Part shown: positions 17,763 to 18,086 of the stretch, in pieces
Position numbering within the stretch: position 1 is the stretch's first letter
Layout: every line of letters begins with the position of its first letter
Source: Erythrobacter sp. 34-65-8
Lineage (GTDB): Bacteria > Pseudomonadota > Alphaproteobacteria > Sphingomonadales > Sphingomonadaceae
Reading direction: 5' to 3'
NCBI GenBank assembly: GCA_002278985.1
Contig: NCJP01000014.1
Span: 1-18,086, forward strand
Length of the DNA stretch: 18,086 bases
The notes under the pieces: generated by a model
The model's input: the letters and a program-made list of their open reading frames with translations, nothing else
The model's database searches: none
What the model was told of the DNA's origin: nothing
Made by a program: the position numbers and the translations under genes

Positions 17763-18086
17763 TCAAGCTTGCGGAAAAATACCGCACCCGGCCAGTACAG
17801 CTATCAAGGCATTGATTGCACTACGCGCTTCTGCATCAACCGTTTCGCCCCCGGCGGCAGCGGGAGGCGCTGAGGCTGCCTGCCAGCCGTCTCTATAGAA
17901 CCGGGACTGGCCTACCGCCTCGTCCCACACCCGCATCCCGGCGTGTGGCGCAACAAACAGCCAGTCCGCCCCGGTCCAACCTGCCAGCGAATCAGCCTTG
18001 CCAGACCATAGGCCGGTCGCACCCGGTCCGATCAACCAGCATTCGCCCGGCTGGGGCGTGACTGGGGGGTCGGAGGCAATGCCCAT
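17763..18086 (-). CDS. DUF2793 domain protein, N-terminus cut by window end
   Basis: The C-terminal 107 residues of a protein resembling DUF2793, a domain of alphaproteobacterial and phage-related proteins with unknown function. Seen: PPVTPQPGECWLIGPGATG, WTGADWLFVAPHAGMRVWDEA, FYRDGWQAASAPPA and a hydrophobic C-terminus INALIAVLAGCGIFPQA. Family members usually begin with another ~40-60 residues, so the ATG that coincides with the last window base is probably internal and the gene continues outside. In other genomes DUF2793 proteins lie in gene transfer agent or prophage tail regions; with nothing else visible here, that link is only a possibility. Confidence 0.75.
   Translation of the reverse strand: MGIASDPPVTPQPGECWLIGPGATGLWSGKADSLAGWTGADWLFVAPHAGMRVWDEAVGQSRFYRDGWQAASAPPAAAGGETVDAEARSAINALIAVLAGCGIFPQA

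Overview
This is a GC-rich stretch that looks like an alphaproteobacterium of the order Sphingomonadales (Erythrobacteraceae or Sphingomonadaceae type). The grounds are the argD-argF-hslO order, an OmpA with a polyproline linker, a glycine-rich double cold-shock protein, a DUF3617-like small exported protein and a DUF2793 protein. This placement is inference from gene content, not from a marker phylogeny. Both outermost genes (prfC and the DUF2793 gene) are cut, so the window looks like a whole assembled fragment. Its first ~80 bases do not match the gene they run into.

Layout, left to right. (1) 1-1461: prfC (release factor 3) without its N-terminal P-loop, joined to an AT-richer leader. (2) 1460-1636: an imperfect long inverted repeat with two inner hairpins, probably a dispersed palindromic element. 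(3) 1677-2952: two nearly abutting genes, a PPOX-fold FMN-type protein and an endonuclease/exonuclease/phosphatase (EEP) protein. (4) 3039-4930: a nitrogen module made of a textbook sigma-54 promoter, glnK and amtB, ending in two strong hairpins, the second followed by T6. The amtB leader is out of frame with its body. (5) 4931-5172: a non-coding, hairpin-dense convergent gap. (6) 8617-5173, minus strand: a four-gene run of a Blh/DUF442-type phosphatase, a small one-helix membrane protein, a fatty acid hydroxylase/sterol desaturase family enzyme and a GMC-family FAD alcohol dehydrogenase.

(7) 8911-9678: a double cold-shock-domain protein with a Gly/Arg-rich N-terminus. (8) 9805-12878: argD, argF and hslO (arginine synthesis and the redox chaperone Hsp33). 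(9) 12969-15770: a DUF3617-like exported protein, queC (preQ0 synthase) and a spinster-type MFS transporter. (10) 16349-15792, minus: a lipoprotein Cu/Zn superoxide dismutase. (11) 17570-16443, minus: an OmpA-family porin with a 22-proline linker and its own terminator. (12) 18086-17763, minus: the C-terminal part of a DUF2793 protein.

Most of the window is chromosomal housekeeping. I saw no CRISPR array, phage module, transposase, tRNA or rRNA, and no convincing new defence or biosynthetic system. The items most worth a second look are the prfC junction, the nested palindrome at 1460-1636, the amtB frame break and the hydroxylase/GMC oxidoreductase operon with an operator-like palindrome inside it.
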